A stretch of DNA of 52,307 nt from Clostridiales bacterium (GCA_021203325.1 JAJQBL010000088.1:1-52307), one strand, 5' to 3'. Positions 22,735-30,648 are shown, numbered from the stretch's first letter. Program-made: numbers and translations. The notes: generated from the sequence alone by a model not told the origin.

Positions 22735-23353
22735 TTGTGGTTCCTCCTAAATTCCAGTAGTCTCGAATGGCGGTGTCTACCGCCTTCAAATCGTTGTCCA
22801 TCGTCGCCGGAAGCATCTCCATGGGCGACTTGCAGGTGTTGGTGCCGTCGCTCTGGGTGATGAAATGGTAGCCGTCCGGCCCCGGCTCGCACAGCAGGAC
22901 AATGGCGAACAGGCCCTCCAGGGTCAGCTGATTGTCCAGCATCTTGCCCAGGGTCTTTGCCCGGGCCTTGCCGGTGTTGCTGTCCGCATCCACATGATGC
23001 AGGAAATACACAATGCAGTCCGCCGGCGTCTGCTTGATGACAAACTGCACCAGATTGTAAAAGGCCAGCGCCATATCGGTGAACTTGCCATAGCCGGTTT
23101 CCTTTGCCCGGGCGAAGGAATCAAAGCACATCAAATATTGGCTGTCGTCTATGGCGTAGCTCTTTTTGTTTGGCGCACTCAGTGCGGCCTGAATGGACTG
23201 ATAGTTTGCGCCGTTCTGTTTCGGCAGCTTCTTGCGGAAGGGCAGAGGCTTGGAGGCCACGTTGAAAATGCTGATTTCAGCAGGCTCGAAGTTCCGCAGG
23301 CTGGTGCTTTTGCCGCTGCCGGACTCCCCCAGAATCAAAACAGGGATTCCCAT
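22727..23353 (-). CDS. AAA-type NTPase (phage nucleotide-binding protein)
   Basis: 208 aa. Walker A GESGSGKS at residues 9-16, Walker B-like region KKSYAIDDSQYLM, later CIVYFLHHVDADS. Belongs to the RecA/Sak4-like group found next to DUF669 genes, likely a recombination mediator or annealing ATPase. It overlaps DUF669 by 8 bp. Confidence 0.85.
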   Translation of the reverse strand: MGIPVLILGESGSGKSTSLRNFEPAEISIFNVASKPLPFRKKLPKQNGANYQSIQAALSAPNKKSYAIDDSQYLMCFDSFARAKETGYGKFTDMALAFYNLVQFVIKQTPADCIVYFLHHVDADSNTGKARAKTLGKMLDNQLTLEGLFAIVLLCEPGPDGYHFITQSDGTNTCKSPMEMLPATMDNDLKAVDTAIRDYWNLGGTTND

Positions 23354-23355
23354 AT

Positions 23356-23574
23356 TTACTCCTCCTCGTCAAATACGATGGGGCACTCATTGCCCCGGCT
23401 GGTAAAGGGATAGGGCAGATATTCCCCGGTCAGCAGGCAGCGGTGCCGTTTCAGGCTGTCCTCATTTCGGACAAAGGGGCACCACTGGCAGCAGGTTTTA
23501 TCCTCCGGGAAGGGTACCGTCAGCGTGGCTTTGCCTGTGGTGTAGTAGCTCACGCCTCGCTCAATCGTCCTCAT
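23356..23574 (-). CDS. Small Cys-rich phage protein
   Basis: 72 aa from ATG 23574 behind GGAGG; longer frame rejected. TIERGVSYYTTGKATLTVPF then CCQWCPF, HRCLLTGEYLPYP and ECPIVFDEEE. The Cys/His set could bind zinc. The gene lies 2 bp before the NTPase, as in related phage operons. Function unknown. Confidence 0.7.
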   Translation of the reverse strand: MRTIERGVSYYTTGKATLTVPFPEDKTCCQWCPFVRNEDSLKRHRCLLTGEYLPYPFTSRGNECPIVFDEEE

Positions 23575-23729
23575 TCTGCCTCCTCCTCGGTGATACAGGT
23601 GTTGCAGATGACTTCCTCCCCGTGGAGCAGGTAGTACCGCTCTCCGGGGTAAATCTCCCCGCCGCACTCGCTGCAATACAGTGCGGGAGGGTCCTGCTGC
23701 TTGTCCCGCAGCGGGTTGGTGGGGCGCAT
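23571..23729 (-). CDS. Small zinc-ribbon protein
   Basis: 52 aa from ATG 23729, which overlaps the previous stop (TGATG). CSECGG and CNTC pairs with the intervening YPGERYYLLHGEEVI form a zinc ribbon. Ends EEEAE. Function unknown. Confidence 0.7.
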   Translation of the reverse strand: MRPTNPLRDKQQDPPALYCSECGGEIYPGERYYLLHGEEVICNTCITEEEAE

Positions 23730-24043
23730 CACTTCCGCACCCCCGCAAAGCTCAGTAGCGCCGCCCCGCCGGACACCAGCGCCCAGGGCAGCAGCGCCCA
23801 CGCCCGGTCACAGGCCCCCAGGATGATGTACAGCACCCCGCACATGGTTGCGATCAGTCCCACGCTGCCGAAAATCAGCCCGGCCCACAGCAGGATTTCG
23901 TTGGCGAAGCAGCGGTCTGTGGGGGTGGTGAGGCGGTCAATGGCCTCGTCCAGCGCCTCGGTGTGGACGGGGTCGAAGGCGGCGCTTTCTTCCGCCACGC
24001 CCCGCACCTCATCCAGACGCTCCACGATTTCGCTTGTTTTCAT
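23729..24043 (-). CDS. Small two-helix membrane protein
   Basis: 104 aa from ATG 24043; the in-frame extension upstream runs through hairpins and is rejected. Charged N-terminal helix (EIVERLDEVRGVAEESAAF) then two membrane segments (ILLWAGLIFGSVGLIATMCG; LLPWALVSGGAALLSF). Role unknown. Confidence 0.6.
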   Translation of the reverse strand: MKTSEIVERLDEVRGVAEESAAFDPVHTEALDEAIDRLTTPTDRCFANEILLWAGLIFGSVGLIATMCGVLYIILGACDRAWALLPWALVSGGAALLSFAGVRK

Positions 24044-24122
24044 TTGCAATTTACCCCTTTCGGTGTTATAATTGGGGCAGGCATAATCCTTTCTGCCCCG
24101 GCCCCTGAGTTGTTGCCGCAAC

Positions 24123-24296
24123 TCAGGGGTCATTTTTTGTTTTCAGGCTTGCCTTGCTGACCCGCTTGCCGTTGAGGTAGGGCTGATACCCCGCCTCCAG
24201 CAGCTCCAGCAGGTGGGCCTTCGCGGGCGGCTCGAACATGGCGCAGCTGTAATAGGTTTTGCCGCCCTTTTTGACTTCAAACAGGGGCGTCTTCAT
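24123..24296 (-). CDS. Small hypothetical protein
   Basis: 57 aa, MKTPLFEVKKGGKTYYSCAM then FEPPAKAHLLELLEAGYQPY and a basic tail. ATG overlaps the preceding gene's stop (ATGA, 24293-24296). The stop codon lies in a perfect hairpin, CCCCTGAGTTG/CAACTCAGGGG (24101-24128); a second hairpin (GGGGCAG/CTGCCCC, 24074-24099) follows. These may slow transcription inside the operon. Confidence 0.6.
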   Translation of the reverse strand: MKTPLFEVKKGGKTYYSCAMFEPPAKAHLLELLEAGYQPYLNGKRVSKASLKTKNDP

Positions 24297-24523
24297 CTCA
24301 GTCGCTCCAGCACTTCCGCCTGTACCGTAGCCTCTGTAACTGCCAGGTTGTTCACAGCCTCCTCCAGCTCTCGCAGGCGGGGCGGGAGTACAGTCAGGTA
24401 ATACTCTGCGTTACCATCTGATTTGATGCTGGACTGGATGCTGCAAAGCGCCTCAGTCAGCTCTGCTCTTGCTTTTGTTACCCGCGTGTCGGTCATATAC
24501 GCAAGATTTTGCTCATCTGTCAT
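24293..24523 (-). CDS. Hypothetical helical protein
   Basis: 76 aa, MTDEQNLAYMTDTRVTKARA. Almost entirely helical and charged (LPPRLRELEEAVNNLAV). Starts 4 bp before the stop codon of the small anchor protein gene upstream. No family recognised. Confidence 0.55.
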   Translation of the reverse strand: MTDEQNLAYMTDTRVTKARAELTEALCSIQSSIKSDGNAEYYLTVLPPRLRELEEAVNNLAVTEATVQAEVLERLR

Positions 24524-24527
24524 TTAC

Positions 24528-24653
24528 TCACACATCCTCGTCCGGTTCGTCCGGGTCACTGTCGCTGTCCTCCCTGGCCCTGTCGTAGCCGATCTGATAG
24601 CCCAGCCGGAGGACGGCCAGGGCGGCGACGGCTGCAAGTAAGATTGTGGTCAT
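24528..24653 (-). CDS. Very small single-helix membrane protein
   Basis: 41 aa: TTILLAAVAALAVLRLGYQI anchor followed by an acidic tail RAREDSDSDPDEPDEDV. AAGGAGGTG stands seven bases before ATG 24653. Function unknown. Confidence 0.6.
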   Translation of the reverse strand: MTTILLAAVAALAVLRLGYQIGYDRAREDSDSDPDEPDEDV

Positions 24654-24669
24654 GGGGTGGCACCTCCTT

Positions 24670-24900
24670 CTATGCCCCGTATGTCCCGCTGGGGCGGTCA
24701 ACATAGGTGCAGGATTCGTCCTTGTTCTGGGCCTGCTGGCTGAGCCAGATGCGCAGGTCGTCGATGGGGACGATCCAGCGCCCGCCCAGCTTGATAGCGG
24801 GGAAGTCCCGCCGCTTTACCAGGCCATAGGCCACGGTCTCCGAAACGCCGATGGATTCGGCCAGTTCCGCGACGCTGAGCGCCGTTCTCGGTGTTGCCAT
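24670..24900 (-). CDS. Excisionase-type HTH_17 DNA-binding protein
   Basis: 76 aa. LSVAELAESIGVSETVAYGLVKRRDFPAIKLGGRWIVPIDDLRIWL is the typical winged HTH of excisionase-like (HTH_17) proteins. AAAGGAGGTACC precedes ATG 24900. Being early in the lytic operon, it could be the excisionase for the (now broken) integrase or an operon regulator. Confidence 0.8.
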   Translation of the reverse strand: MATPRTALSVAELAESIGVSETVAYGLVKRRDFPAIKLGGRWIVPIDDLRIWLSQQAQNKDESCTYVDRPSGTYGA

Positions 24901-24939
24901 GTTGGGTACCTCCTTTTGAATTTCTGTATGGATTGATTT

Positions 24940-25707
24940 TCACATCCCCTGACACAGCAGGCGGAAGGTCTCCACCCCTCTGGGGGTCAGCAGGGTCTGG
25001 CAGCCCGCCCAGCCGGTTTTCTGGTTGCTGCTCTCCTTCACCTCGAAGAGGCCCTCTGCCTTCTTGTTGGCATAGGGCAGCAGGTTGCCCTTCTTGTCCC
25101 GGTAGAGATAGCCGTGGTCGGTCATGAAGGTGATCAGCGTCTTGCGCTTCACCCCCAGCTGCTTGGCCGCCTCGGTGAAGTTGACCAGCAGGTTCCGGTC
25201 CACCAGGTCGTCGAAGTAGTCCGCCTTAGGCTGGAGGATGGTCTTTTCCACCGTCAGGGCGGCGTTTTCGGCGGTGAGCTGCCGGTTCCGGCTCTGCTCC
25301 TCCTTCAGCTGCTGGCAGAGCTGAATCATGGTGTCCGGGTTCAGGATGGCCTCCTGCAGCGTCTCCGGGGTCAGATAGGCCCCGTGCCGCCGGATGCTGG
25401 GGAGAATCTCCGACGTGACCCAGCGCTTGAAGTCCTTCGCCGTGGGCAGCTTGCTGGACAGTACCAGACTGTACAGGCCGGATTCGTTGATGATAACCAT
25501 TTTCTGTTTTCCTCCGGGGGTCATCAATTCGGTGACCCCTTTGTCCTCGTCATCGACATGGTTTGCGACGGCGTTCGCAAGAGACTTGCCCTCGCCGTAC
25601 CCCAGCGCCGCCGCCACGTCCTTGCCCACGAACCAGGGTTCGCCGTCAAGGGTCACGGTGCGGACCTGCCCGAAGGCGGGGCTTTCAAAGATGTTCAGTT
25701 CGTTCAT
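24940..25707 (-). CDS. Phage antirepressor (Bro-N plus KilA-C)
   Basis: 255 aa. N-terminal Bro-N: VRTVTLDGEPWFVGKDVAAALGY, MVIINESGLYSLVLSSKLPTAKDFKRWVT and EILPSIRRHGAYLT. A Q/E-rich linker (QLCQQLKEEQSRNRQL) leads to the C-terminal KilAC: LLVNFTEAAKQLGVKRKTLITFMTDHGYLYRD. Ant proteins block the repressor during induction. Third gene of the lytic early operon. Confidence 0.9.
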   Translation of the reverse strand: MNELNIFESPAFGQVRTVTLDGEPWFVGKDVAAALGYGEGKSLANAVANHVDDEDKGVTELMTPGGKQKMVIINESGLYSLVLSSKLPTAKDFKRWVTSEILPSIRRHGAYLTPETLQEAILNPDTMIQLCQQLKEEQSRNRQLTAENAALTVEKTILQPKADYFDDLVDRNLLVNFTEAAKQLGVKRKTLITFMTDHGYLYRDKKGNLLPYANKKAEGLFEVKESSNQKTGWAGCQTLLTPRGVETFRLLCQGM

Positions 25708-25720
25708 GTGATGTGCCTCC

Positions 25721-25749
25721 TTGTGTTTTCCCCTTGCCTCTGGTAGAAT
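25721..25749 (+). promoter_or_regulatory. Probable promoter of the 25773 gene
   Basis: TTGTGT (25721-25726), 17-bp spacer, TAGAAT (25744-25749). Weak match but correctly spaced and immediately upstream of a plus-strand gene. Confidence 0.4.
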
Positions 25750-25772
25750 GATGGCAAAAGAGGGTGAAATTT

Positions 25773-26186
25773 GTGGAAAAATTAGATTATGTGACGGTTG
25801 TTTCTGCTATCATTACTGCGGTCATCGCTCTAATCGCGCTTATCTCGCCAGTTGTCACGACTTGCATCAATAACAAACATATGAAAGAAATGAAACAGAT
25901 GGAGTATGACCATGATAATCAGCTGGAAAGAGAGCGGCGTAATCGTGAAATCTATGAAGGGTATATCAGAGCTGCGGGGGCTTGCATCCAATCCCGGAGT
26001 ACCGAAACGCTTCAACGATTTGGGGAACATTCTGCGTTGGCGATTTATTATGTGCCCGAAGATGTCCGAACCGATATGCTGACGCTTGAAAAAATGATGC
26101 GCGGTTCCTCGGAGTACAGGGAGCAAAAAATCGAACTTCTGTCCCAAATCGCCCTTAAATTACGCCAATACAGACCAGAGCAGTGA
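25773..26186 (+). CDS. Membrane-anchored coiled-coil protein, possible lysogeny moron
   Basis: 137 aa with GTG 25773 behind AGAGGGTGA (a GTG at 25764 is also possible). One membrane helix (VVSAIITAVIALIALISPVV) followed by a charged coiled coil (MKEMKQMEYDHDNQLERERR) and a helical domain ending LLSQIALKLRQYRPEQ. Lies on the strand opposite to the early operon with its own promoter and higher A+T. Such membrane morons often affect superinfection, which is an inference only. Confidence 0.6.
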   Translation: MEKLDYVTVVSAIITAVIALIALISPVVTTCINNKHMKEMKQMEYDHDNQLERERRNREIYEGYIRAAGACIQSRSTETLQRFGEHSALAIYYVPEDVRTDMLTLEKMMRGSSEYREQKIELLSQIALKLRQYRPEQ

Positions 26187-26331
26187 ACACTGTACACACG
26201 AACGCTTCCCATGCGGCTGTTTGCCGAAACTGCTCCCTGTTGTGATTCCACATCCATTTGCAAACGCCGCCTGCCACCAGCCAGAGGAAGAAGGCTATAG
26301 CGCCCATAAGTTCGTGTACTGTTGCTGCCAT
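26155..26331 (-). CDS. Small two-helix membrane protein
   Basis: 58 aa, MAATVHELMGAIAFFLWLVA, with a second helix FVCTVFTALVCIGVI at the end. ATG 26331 is preceded by GGAGGTGAACGG. It sits between cro and antirepressor in the lytic operon; its 3' end overlaps the convergent 25773 gene by 32 bp. Confidence 0.6.
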   Translation of the reverse strand: MAATVHELMGAIAFFLWLVAGGVCKWMWNHNREQFRQTAAWEAFVCTVFTALVCIGVI

Positions 26332-26371
26332 TACGCTCCGTTCACCTCCTTGTCCTTGTGTTGTGTGGTGG

Positions 26372-26602
26372 TTACTGTCCGGTGGGGTGGTTGGTGGGGG
26401 TTAGGGGCGTTTCCTCGCCCAGCAGATAATCCGCAGAGCAACGAAACATTCTGACCATTGCCAGCAGTTTGTCAGGCGGAATCGGTGTCTCTCCGCTGAT
26501 ATAACGGTTGTATGTCGGGAGGGATACGTTCAACTTTCTCGCACATTCCGTGCGTGTCATCCCGTTTCTGCTCCGCTCGGCCTCGATATTTGCAAACTGC
26601 AT
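26372..26602 (-). CDS. Cro-like XRE regulator
   Basis: 76 aa from ATG 26602 (AAGGAGG; the GTG at 26611 lies in the site). HTH: MTRTECARKLNVSLPTYNRY with ISGETPIPPDKLLAMVRMF and SADYLLGEE. First gene leftward from the lytic promoter and divergent from the repressor, which is the standard Cro position. Confidence 0.85.
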   Translation of the reverse strand: MQFANIEAERSRNGMTRTECARKLNVSLPTYNRYISGETPIPPDKLLAMVRMFRCSADYLLGEETPLTPTNHPTGQ

Positions 26603-26623
26603 ATCCTTCACCTCCTTCTAAAG

Positions 26624-26679
26624 TTTGAGATTCTCAAATCTCATAAGCATAGTATATTTGATTTTCTCAAATCTGTCAA
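26624..26679 (-). promoter_or_regulatory. Lytic promoter with two operators
   Basis: Minus strand: TTGACA (26674-26679), 17-bp spacer, TATACT (26651-26656). Operator 2 fills the spacer (plus strand TTTGATTTTCTCAAA, 26657-26671). Operator 1 is a perfect palindrome TTTGAGATTCTCAAA (26624-26638) just after the start of transcription. Bound repressor would block RNA polymerase directly. Confidence 0.85.
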
Positions 26680-26697
26680 GGGGTTTCTTTCGCAAAA

Positions 26698-26747
26698 TTC
26701 GAGAAAATTAAATTTTTGATTGACACACTCTAAAAATATGATATACT
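26698..26747 (+). promoter_or_regulatory. Repressor promoter and third operator
   Basis: TTGACA (26720-26725), 16-bp spacer, TATACT (26742-26747). A weaker operator TTCGAGAAAATTAAA (26698-26712) is just upstream, so high repressor or Cro could adjust repressor synthesis. Confidence 0.75.
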
Positions 26748-26777
26748 GTAATTGTAACAAATGAAGGAGGCGGGAAA

Positions 26778-27158
26778 ATGGCAAGCCGCATTGTATTGGC
26801 GCGGGAACGCGCAAACCTTTCGCAGCGTGATTTGGCTGCAAAAATGGGAATCAGCGCCAGCACTTTAAATGGATATGAGAAAGAAAAGCACGACCCGAAA
26901 TCTCCGGGATTAATTCAAATCGCGCAAATCTGTGGCGTGACGGTGGATTACCTCCTGGGCCTCACAGATAACCCGGAAGGAAATTTCGAGGTCACCATCA
27001 CCGACACCGACCCCCAGCTGGACGAGCTGACCCGCAACGCCCAGCAGCTCAACGCCCAGGGCCTCCAGAAGCTGGTGGACTACTCGGACGACCTGGTTAC
27101 CTCCGGCAAGTATCAGAAGGCGCCGCTGCAGACCGGAGAGGACGGCAGCGGGGCATAA
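26778..27158 (+). CDS. CI-like phage repressor without protease domain
   Basis: 126 aa. N-terminal XRE HTH: LARERANLSQRDLAAKMGIS, ASTLNGYEKEKHDPKSPGL, QICGVTVDYLLGLTDN. The C-terminal part (about residues 70-126) is short and acidic, with no S24 Ser/Lys peptidase. SOS self-cleavage is therefore unlikely; the antirepressor at 24940 is the probable inducer. ATG follows GAAGGAGGCGG. Confidence 0.9.
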   Translation: MASRIVLARERANLSQRDLAAKMGISASTLNGYEKEKHDPKSPGLIQIAQICGVTVDYLLGLTDNPEGNFEVTITDTDPQLDELTRNAQQLNAQGLQKLVDYSDDLVTSGKYQKAPLQTGEDGSGA

Positions 27159-27208
27159 AAAATCCCCCAGCGCCGCAGCGGTGGGGGAGAGAGGAAGGAA
27201 GTAACCAC

Positions 27209-28216
27209 ATGGATAACAAGATGCAGTTCCTGATTTATCGGTCTGCTGAGGAAGACGTTTCCGTAAACGCCGTGGTCAAGGATGAAAGTATTTGGCTGAC
27301 GCAGAAGGCTATGGCCGAACTGTTCAGCGTTGAAGTCCCTGCTATTTCCAAGCATTTATCTAATATCTATGAGGAAGGGGAACTTGTCAGGGAACGAACT
27401 ATTTCCAAAATGGAAACCGTTCAAACGGAGGGGAGCCGCAAGGTCAGGCGGCAGGTTGATTTTTACAATTTAGACGCTATCATCTCCGTTGGCTATCGCG
27501 TCAATTCCCGCAGGGCGACCCAGTTCCGCATCTGGGCGACCGGCATACTGAAAGAATACATGATCAAAGGCTTCGCCCTGGACGATGAACGGCTAAAGCA
27601 GGGGAAAGACCTGTTCGGCAAGGACTACTTCCGCGAATTGCTGGAGCGCGTCCGCTCGATCCGCGCCAGCGAGCGCCGCATCTGGCAGCAGGTCACAGAT
27701 ATATTCGCGGAGTGCAGCATAGATTACGACAAAAATTCAGAAATCACACGTTCCTTTTATGCGATGGTTCAGAATAAATTTCACTATGCCATCACAGGGC
27801 AGACAGCGGCGGAAATCGTCTATTCCCGCGCTGACCGGAACAGTGAACACATGGGCCTGACGACCTGGAAAAATGCGCCGGAGGGCAGGATTTTAAAGTC
27901 TGACGTTTTCGTTGCAAAAAACTATCTGGACGAAGGGCAGATCAGACGGCTGGAGCGGGCAGTCAGCGGTTACTTTGATTACATTGAGGATTTGATTGAG
28001 CGGGAAAACACCTTCACCATGGAGGAGTTCGCCGCCAGCATTAACGAGTTCCTTTCCTTCCGCCGCTATGACATTTTGAAGGACAAGGGCCGTATTTCCT
28101 CCCGCATGGCCAAAGAGAAGGCCGAAACAGAATATGCGGAGTTTAACAAAACCCAGCAGATCACCTCTGACTTTGACCGTGAGGTAAAGAAGATGCTGGA
28201 AGATAACAAGCAGTAG
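27209..28216 (+). CDS. RhuM-family protein
   Basis: 335 aa, full length for RhuM. Starts near LIYRSAEEDVSVNAVVKDES, then WLTQKAMAELFSVEVPAISKHL (winged-helix-like), YNLDAIISVGYRVNSRRATQFRIWAT, and the C-terminal ERRIWQQVTDIFAECSIDYD / KFHYAITGQTAAEIV part. RhuM proteins were first noted in Salmonella virulence islands and are common on mobile elements; their biochemical function is unclear. It is cotranscribed with or follows the repressor, so it is likely expressed in the lysogen. Confidence 0.9.
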   Translation: MDNKMQFLIYRSAEEDVSVNAVVKDESIWLTQKAMAELFSVEVPAISKHLSNIYEEGELVRERTISKMETVQTEGSRKVRRQVDFYNLDAIISVGYRVNSRRATQFRIWATGILKEYMIKGFALDDERLKQGKDLFGKDYFRELLERVRSIRASERRIWQQVTDIFAECSIDYDKNSEITRSFYAMVQNKFHYAITGQTAAEIVYSRADRNSEHMGLTTWKNAPEGRILKSDVFVAKNYLDEGQIRRLERAVSGYFDYIEDLIERENTFTMEEFAASINEFLSFRRYDILKDKGRISSRMAKEKAETEYAEFNKTQQITSDFDREVKKMLEDNKQ

Positions 28217-28336
28217 CATAAAAACCCTCCCCCAGTGTTACCAGCACCGGAGGAGGGCAAGGGTAGTAAGTTTGACAGACCATACTACCCTTTCAGTTTA
28301 CCACACATCTGCGAAAATTGGAAGGAGAAATTTCCC

Positions 28337-29376
28337 ATGGCACGAAAAAATGATAAGCGCACCAACGGCACCGGCAGCGTGTATAAGCGCGGCCGCTCGT
28401 GGGTGGCGATCTCCCCCGCCCGGTACCGGGAGGACAGGGACGGTGTTGTGCGTCCCTTCCGGCAGCAGCTGGGGAGCTTCCCCACCAAAGCGGAGGCCCG
28501 CGCCGCCCTGGAACGGTTCAACCAGGCCCCCACGGACAAGTATAACGTCACCGTGGGGGACGCTTATACCCTCTTCATCCGCAAAGTGGAGCGGGACAAG
28601 TCGCAGGCTGCGGTCAACTCCTACTCCGCCGCCTGGAAAAAAATGTCCTACATGGAGCGCTGGCCCCTCCGGGACCTGCGCACCGACGCCATGCAGGAAG
28701 TCATTGACGCCAACGCCGACAAGTCCGCCTCCACCCTGAACAATATCAAAATCGTGTTCATGGCCATCTGCGAATATGGCGAGCGGAATGACATCCTCCG
28801 CCGGAACTATGCGAAATTCATTGAGATTCCCAAAAAGGAGAAGGTGGTGAAGGACGCCTTTTCTGAGCTGGAGCTGGAGAAGATCCGTCAGGCCGTGGAC
28901 GTGGTACCCTTTGCCGATGTGATCTATTTCATGTGCCTCACCGGCTGGCGGGTGGGGGAGGTAGTGCTGTTCCGCCAGGAAGATTTTGACCGCCAGAATT
29001 GGACGCTGAGAGGCGGCGTAAAGGCCGAAGCAGGGAAGGGTAGGTAGGTTCTCCCATCCCTGTACCGGTTCGGGCCGTGGTGAGCCGCTGGGCGGCTCGT
29101 GGGACGGAATATATCTTTGCAGACCCTGCCGGGAAGAAGATGACCACGGCAGCGTTCCGCACGAAGTATTTTGCCCCCGCGCTGGAGCAGATCGGCGTCC
29201 GCCCCCTGACGCCCCACGCCACCCGCCGCACCGCTGAGACCATGGCGGCGAAGTCCGGGATGCGCCCGGAGCTGATGCTGGCCGTGTTTGGTCACACCGA
29301 TTACAAGACGGACGTGGAGCATTATATCCGGCCCAGCACGGAGACGATCGCCGAGGCCATGGCACAGATGGAATAA
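28337..29376 (+). pseudogene. int: Tyrosine integrase, frameshifted
   Basis: N-terminal part 28337-29047 (236 aa, ATG behind GGAAGGAGAAA) has the AP2-like arm-binding start (GTGSVYKRGRSWVAI), a SAM-like core domain and catalytic Arg205 in LTGWRVGEV. It hits a stop after GKGR. The rest resumes in the -1 frame, open from about 29048 to 29376, with HATRR (H-x-x-R), FGHTDYKTDVEHY (His and catalytic Tyr). A repeat GGTAGGTAGG at 29038-29047 marks the break. Without repair or frameshifting, the active site cannot form, so the element cannot excise itself. Confidence 0.85.
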
Positions 29377-29379
29377 CGC

Positions 29380-29414
29380 AAACCGGGCTGAAAAGTTCAC
29401 AGCCCGGTTTTTTT
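29380..29414 (+). terminator. Integrase terminator
   Basis: AAACCGGGCTG (29380-29390) pairs with CAGCCCGGTTT (29400-29410) and continues into T's, ending TTTTTTT. Confidence 0.9.
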
Positions 29415-29716
29415 GATGGTTTGCCGGTTGCTGTCACGTTGCCGACATTTGGGGCGAAAACCATTGATATTTCAGCATCGGGGGATTAAGATTTTTTAAT
29501 GTTGTGGGACACTCGCCCCGCATTGGTCAATATCATCCCAAAATCAGCTAATAAACCCCCTGGAAAATCCCTCCGAAGTGGGTTATCCTATAGATGCTGA
29601 AGGGAACGGACAGCCGCCCAAAGCCATCCGCTGCCGGCTTCCCCCTCCGGGAGCTGCCCGCCCTTCGGCATCGGAACCAAATCCACGATTCCATATTTTT
29701 GAATTGAAAGGTGATT
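29415..29716. other. Prophage-host junction spacer
   Basis: No gene seen. The right attachment site should lie here, but no segment of 12 bp or more shared with 3195-3555 was found by eye. CGACATTTGGGGCGAAAACC and the T-rich ATTTTTTAATG are the only notable strings. Confidence 0.4.
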
Positions 29717-29878
29717 ATGATGAAAACTTCTAATTCCTTCTCCCATAACAAGTCCGCCAGAAAGCACAACACCAACCTCTTTGACCGTCTGCGCTATCTG
29801 AGCGGCGGCATTGCCAGCCCGGAATACTTCACCGGCGCGCTGGAGGAGCAGAAGGACCACTCCTCCCTGGGCCTGTAA
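29717..29878 (+). CDS. Small hypothetical protein
   Basis: 53 aa from ATG 29717 (or 29720), preceded by AAAGGTGAT. MMKTSNSFSHNKSARKHNTN then LFDRLRYLSGGIASPEYFTG and ALEEQKDHSSLGL. Followed by a terminator, so it forms a complete small transcription unit. No family recognised. Confidence 0.5.
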   Translation: MMKTSNSFSHNKSARKHNTNLFDRLRYLSGGIASPEYFTGALEEQKDHSSLGL

Positions 29879-29945
29879 TGGGGCCTGACCTGTGACGCGG
29901 CAGCGGAACCTGAGGGCTGCGCCCCTTGCGCAGCCCCCGCAAAAG

Positions 29946-29987
29946 AACGCCTGACGTTGGCTGAACTGCCGCCGTCAGGCGTTTTGT
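29946..29987. terminator. Bidirectional terminator
   Basis: AACGCCTGACG (29946-29956) pairs with CGTCAGGCGTT (29973-29983); A run on the left and T run on the right. Shared by the small plus-strand gene and the MarR gene ending at 29990. Confidence 0.8.
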
Positions 29988-29989
29988 GT

Positions 29990-30529
29990 CTATTCTGTGG
30001 CTTCGCCGTCCTGCCCCTCCGGGGCATGGTGGCCGTGGCCCTTTCGGGGGGGGCGCTTCCACTGGCCCTCCCAGCTCTCCAACAGGCGGCTCAGCAGCGT
30101 GTCCAGCTGGTGCTGCTCCTCCTCCGTCAGCACGCTGAACAGCTCGCGCTCCCGCTCCCTGGCCTCCGTGTACCGGGCCACATCCGCCCGGCCCTCCTCC
30201 GTGATGGTCAGCAGGATGCGGCGCTTGTCAGAATCGTCCCTGGTGCGGGTGATCAGTCCTTTCCCCTCCAGCTTTGCGGCGATCTCACTCATGGAGCCGG
30301 CCTGAATGTCCAGCCTGTCCTGCAGCTCCTTCTGGGTCAGGGGGCCGCTGACGGACAGGATCTTCAAAATCTTCCCCTGGCCCCGGCCCCCGCCGCCATG
30401 CTGCCGATGGTAGAGGAAATGGGCGCAGCGGTCCAGCTTCGTCCCCAGGCTCTCCCCGGCCCCGTGCTCCTGCGGGCGCCCTCTGTGCCCATGCTCCGCC
30501 CCTGTCCGGCGCCCCGATTCCTCATTCAT
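29990..30529 (-). CDS. MarR-family transcriptional regulator
   Basis: 179 aa from ATG 30529. Winged HTH: ILKILSVSGPLTQKELQDRLDIQAGSMSEI, AAKLEGKGLITRTRDDSDKRR-ILLTITEEG. Dimerisation helices at both ends. Extra His/Arg-rich tails (HGHRGRPQEHG and RKGHGHHAPEGQDG) could bind metal, which is uncommon in MarR. No transporter or target gene stands behind it; the divergent PfkB gene is the natural target candidate. Confidence 0.9.
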   Translation of the reverse strand: MNEESGRRTGAEHGHRGRPQEHGAGESLGTKLDRCAHFLYHRQHGGGGRGQGKILKILSVSGPLTQKELQDRLDIQAGSMSEIAAKLEGKGLITRTRDDSDKRRILLTITEEGRADVARYTEARERERELFSVLTEEEQHQLDTLLSRLLESWEGQWKRPPRKGHGHHAPEGQDGEATE

Positions 30530-30565
30530 AGGGTTTCGGCTCCTTTCGATAATTACTTTTGTGAT

Positions 30566-30615
30566 ATTATACCAAACCCTGTCCATGTTGTCAAGGTACC
30601 AGAATTTTAAAATTC
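30566..30615 (-). promoter_or_regulatory. marR promoter with palindromic operator candidate
   Basis: Minus strand TTGACA (30589-30594), 17-bp spacer, TATAAT (30566-30571). Just upstream is the palindrome GAATTTTAAAATTC (30602-30615), between the two divergent promoters. Confidence 0.75.
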
Positions 30616-30648
30616 CCTCCATTTTCCATGGAAACTGACAATTCCAAA

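Larger units (their letters stand above)
3555..29376. mobile_element. Defective siphovirus prophage
   Basis: A contiguous set of phage genes: small and large terminase, portal, MuF head protein, scaffold, capsid, gp10-like, tail completion and tail tube on the minus strand; replication genes (CHC2 primase, DUF927 helicase, DUF669, AAA NTPase, VRR-NUC); a repressor/Cro switch; antirepressor; integrase. Nothing for tape measure, distal tail, baseplate, holin or endolysin is present between the tail-chaperone fragment and the host glycan operon. The integrase is frameshifted. The left limit is placed at the last phage-like gene and the right at the integrase end. No attL/attR direct repeat was recognised. 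Confidence 0.85.
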
